NCBI GenBank assembly: GCA_946811185.2
Contig: OX328096.1
Location: 40,996,252-41,060,251 of the forward strand
DNA: 64,000 nt
Origin: Hippopus hippopus
Lineage: Eukaryota > Mollusca > Bivalvia > Cardiida > Cardiidae
Direction of reading: 5' to 3'
Positions 61,736 to 64,000 of the stretch are shown here, in pieces (within the stretch, counting starts at the first letter, position 1; every line of letters starts with the position of its first letter). The translations under genes and the position numbers were made by a program. The notes beneath the pieces were generated by a model. That model saw nothing but the letters and a program-made list of their open reading frames with translations. It was not told the DNA's origin and made no database searches.

Positions 61736-62224
61736 CAAGTTGGCTTCTTTACAAAAGAAGCCAGGAGAGGTCAGCATCCATGTTTTCAAATAGTTTATTG
61801 GCTTTTAATTTCAATATATTTTGGTACATGTAAACAAACAAGTAAAATAGCCGCCGCGTAGAAACCTCATATGCTTTACATGATGGTCATTTGACCTTCT
61901 TGTCATGTTTTCAAGTCGCATGATCCTGTCCAGCGGTCTTCTTTCTCTTTTTTAACGAAATTCTTATTTTTTCTTCTGCTTAGGTTTATTTGCTTAATGA
62001 AAAATTACAACTATTTGAGAGGTCATTTGCAGCCATGGCAAATTAATATAACAAATCTTTTCTGAAATTCGTCATATAAAGATAAACCACGTCTATTTCC
62101 TGTTCCGTTTTTTTGATTTCGCTTTATTTACAAAACCATGACGAAACAGACTGTGTATCGGAACAATTTTGCAAGAAAAATGGACTTAGACAGCAAATTC
62201 TGTGGCAGTCTGCCTTTTAAACTC

Positions 62225-62290
62225 ACCACTGTTGGAGAGGTCTGATGACCTCTCCAGTCAATCAATCAATCAGTCAATCAATCAACTGTA
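62225..62290 (+). repeat. Retroposon 3' end: hairpin plus (TCAA)n tail
   Basis: TGGAGAGGTCTGATGACCTCTCCA hairpin (9-10 bp stem) directly before CAGTCAATCAATCAATCAGTC. The form is that of a LINE or SINE 3' end. The body is not recognised. Confidence 0.55.
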
Positions 62291-62635
62291 AATTAGCTTC
62301 CAATACTTGCTTTGTTAACCCATACAGGTCTATAAGATATACTTCTAGATATTGGGTAACTGATCAATATCATTTCAATCTCTTTGGACTATTTTGAATA
62401 TTAGGTGTAGAGCATACCAAGAACTTGAATCACGAATGCCAAAAGTTTGAAATAAACTAGGGATTTTTTTCATTACAGGAGTCCTTTTGGCGAAATCTTT
62501 TCTATTTGCATGAAAAGGAGTCCTTTAAATTTCGTATTTCAGCCTTAGGACTCCTTTATGTGGAGAGGAATATTTTCGTCAGATGAAAGTCCTCGCCTAA
62601 ATGGAGTCCTTTTCACACTTAAGACACACCTTTTT

Positions 62636-62725
62636 GAAACTCCGGAAAGGCATAGAAAGGATCTAGATAGGTGCACTGGCTACCGCGATATAACTTAAAT
62701 GATGTTGAAAATACCATACAAACAA
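62636..62725 (+). mobile_element. SINE-1 3' fragment
   Basis: GAAACTCCGGAAAGGCAT, GGTGCACTGGCTACCGCGATATAACTTAAATGATGTTGAAAAT, then CATACAAACAAAAC. Confidence 0.6.
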
Positions 62726-62834
62726 AACTTTTCGTGATTAGGAGTCCTAATTTTAAAAGGGGTCTTTTTTTATGGGATATAGATTCCTTTTCGCGGAAAG
62801 GACTCACTCCTTTCAATAAAATATAGGCCGATGA

Positions 62835-63050
62835 TATTTACCCGACAGTCGTGTACACACTGAAGAAAATTCATACTGCGAGGCCGACTGTCGTGTACTC
62901 AATGAAGGAAAACTCATTGGGTGCCCGACGGTCGTGCCCGGACTGATGAAATTTCGTCTTGGGGGCACGATTACGTGCCCGCTATTTCCGATTTCTTCAT
63001 TCAGTACACGACGCGGTCGTGTACGCACTGAAGAATTGGACTCTTACGTA
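62835..63050. repeat. Cluster of diverged GTCGTGTAC repeats with an inverted pair
   Basis: GACAGTCGTGTACACACTGA (62846), GACTGTCGTGTACTCAATGA (62886), GACGGTCGTGCCCGGACTGA (62925) and GCGGTCGTGTACGCACTGAA (63010), each followed by GAA-rich sequence, plus one inverted copy TTCATTCAGTACACGAC (62995-63011) that pairs with the last. CpG-rich relative to its surroundings. Function unknown. Confidence 0.6.
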
Positions 63051-63064
63051 CACGTGTAAATGGG

Positions 63065-63451
63065 TTGGGCCAAAACGCAGACTCTTACGTGAATCGGCAC
63101 GGCGTAGACAGTCTCACTGGAGCACACGGCAGTAGTCATTTATACAGCGTGTTACAGAACAAATGCACAAGCGTAGCTGGCATCCTTTTTATACGTCGGA
63201 AGGCTCGTATTACCTTATACTGTACACCCGGTCGTCCGTCCGTCCGTTTGGAATTTCTTGTGTGCACAACTCCTCCTATACAGTTTCAATCGGAATTAGA
63301 TCTATTTGAAATTTGCCACAATGGTATCCAGTCGTTTCGGGACCCAGTCATTTCTACACAGTCAGTTCGAAACTTTTTGGTCGTATCGACCCATATTTTG
63401 GTCAATTCGACCCACATTTTTTTTTGTTTTGGCAACAAATGGTCATCTTGA
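63065..63451 (+). CDS. Doubtful ORF of 128 codons
   Basis: Starts at ATG 63065 in the CpG-rich patch and runs to 63451. Three frames are open here, composition is not clearly protein-like, and no domain is recognised. The CpG-rich start could mark a promoter or first exon. Confidence 0.2.
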   Translation: MGQNADSYVNRHGVDSLTGAHGSSHLYSVLQNKCTSVAGILFIRRKARITLYCTPGRPSVRLEFLVCTTPPIQFQSELDLFEICHNGIQSFRDPVISTQSVRNFLVVSTHILVNSTHIFFCFGNKWSS

Positions 63452-63569
63452 TATATACAGCGGTGGAATTGTATTTGCGGATATTGGTAATTGAAGAAGA
63501 TAGAAATGTGTTATTATGTGTTCTAAAAACAGAATCTCTATGTACTTTTATGTTTTTTCTTGTTGCTTG

Positions 63570-64000
63570 AATAAATTCTAATTATGAAACAAAACGTCTG
63601 TTATTTGGAATTAATTGTTTCTTTTGATTTGTTTGAATTTCATAATTGTATTTCGCAAATTATACCCACTGATAGATTGTTTGCTTCAATTTGTATACCG
63701 TTGTCAACAGTTTCTTTAAAAAATGTGATTTATTTAAAAACAGTTAAAAATTACTGCTAATTCATTTGAGTAGGCCTACATGTATTCAAAGAGTTATCTA
63801 GATAGGGGTATCCCAAAAAGTATTTAAAGCAGATGCAATTGAAATTCAGCTACATATACTATATGTGCTGTTGGAAATAACTATATAGACTACTTAAATT
63901 TGCAGTGACAAGAATATGTTAATAGTTGTTTTGTGTGTGTTTGTTTTTGGAGTTTAATGAATAATTTGGAGTTTTTAAAGGAAGTAGGGGTGTGGTCGGG
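63570..64000. other. AT-rich right edge, nothing recognised
   Basis: AATAAATTC near 63571 could serve as a poly(A) signal for the doubtful ORF to its left. No other signal. Confidence 0.3.

Overview
This is animal nuclear DNA: AT-rich, intron-rich, and packed with mobile elements. The repeat types (foldback MITEs ending in TTAA, Helentron/pearl-like elements with tandem-repeat cores, tRNA-derived SINEs with tetranucleotide tails, an RNase H-bearing LINE, Tc1/mariner relics) together with the divergence of the two recognisable genes suggest a mollusc, most likely a bivalve. That placement is an inference.

Genes. (1) Positions 1-1458 (+) are the 3' coding end of an unrecognised, Ser/His/Asn-rich protein, followed by a probable long 3' UTR. 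(2) An executioner-type caspase lies on the minus strand from 29226 down to 12193. Its six coding exons join in phase into a 297-residue protein with catalytic His132 and Cys174. (3) A short candidate 3' terminal exon of another minus-strand gene lies at 30088-30289, with a poly(A) signal. (4) A complete ECSIT gene lies on the plus strand, with five coding exons between 40465 and 54663 that join in phase into 436 residues. (5) A few unassigned plus-strand ORFs (30580-30867, 59903-60283, 61173-61355) may be exons. The caspase and ECSIT both belong to apoptosis and innate-immune signalling. They point in opposite directions and are about 11 kb apart, and nothing in the sequence shows co-regulation.

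Mobile DNA fills most of the remainder. One foldback MITE family (family A, about 225 bp, TTAA at both ends, a near-perfect palindromic core of about 44 bp) is present about 40 times in both orientations, in introns and between genes. Two smaller palindromic families (B and C) accompany it. Other elements include a nested stack at 10.3-12.05 kb (MITE, containing a 1.47-kb element with 9-bp duplications, containing a 518-bp Pack-MULE-like element with its own 9-bp duplications), several Helentron-like elements with 145-, ~165- or 158-bp tandem repeats, a dead LINE with a 12-bp target-site duplication in ECSIT intron 3, a dead mariner with terminal inverted repeats in ECSIT intron 4, a Tc1 relic carrying a G27 tract, and tRNA-SINEs.

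The observation I rate highest is a 424-bp miniature LTR retrotransposon (TRIM) at 38867-39290. Each ~150-bp LTR carries both a TATA-like box and a segment resembling the 5S rRNA internal promoter. This is the architecture of plant Cassandra elements, here in what looks like a mollusc genome.
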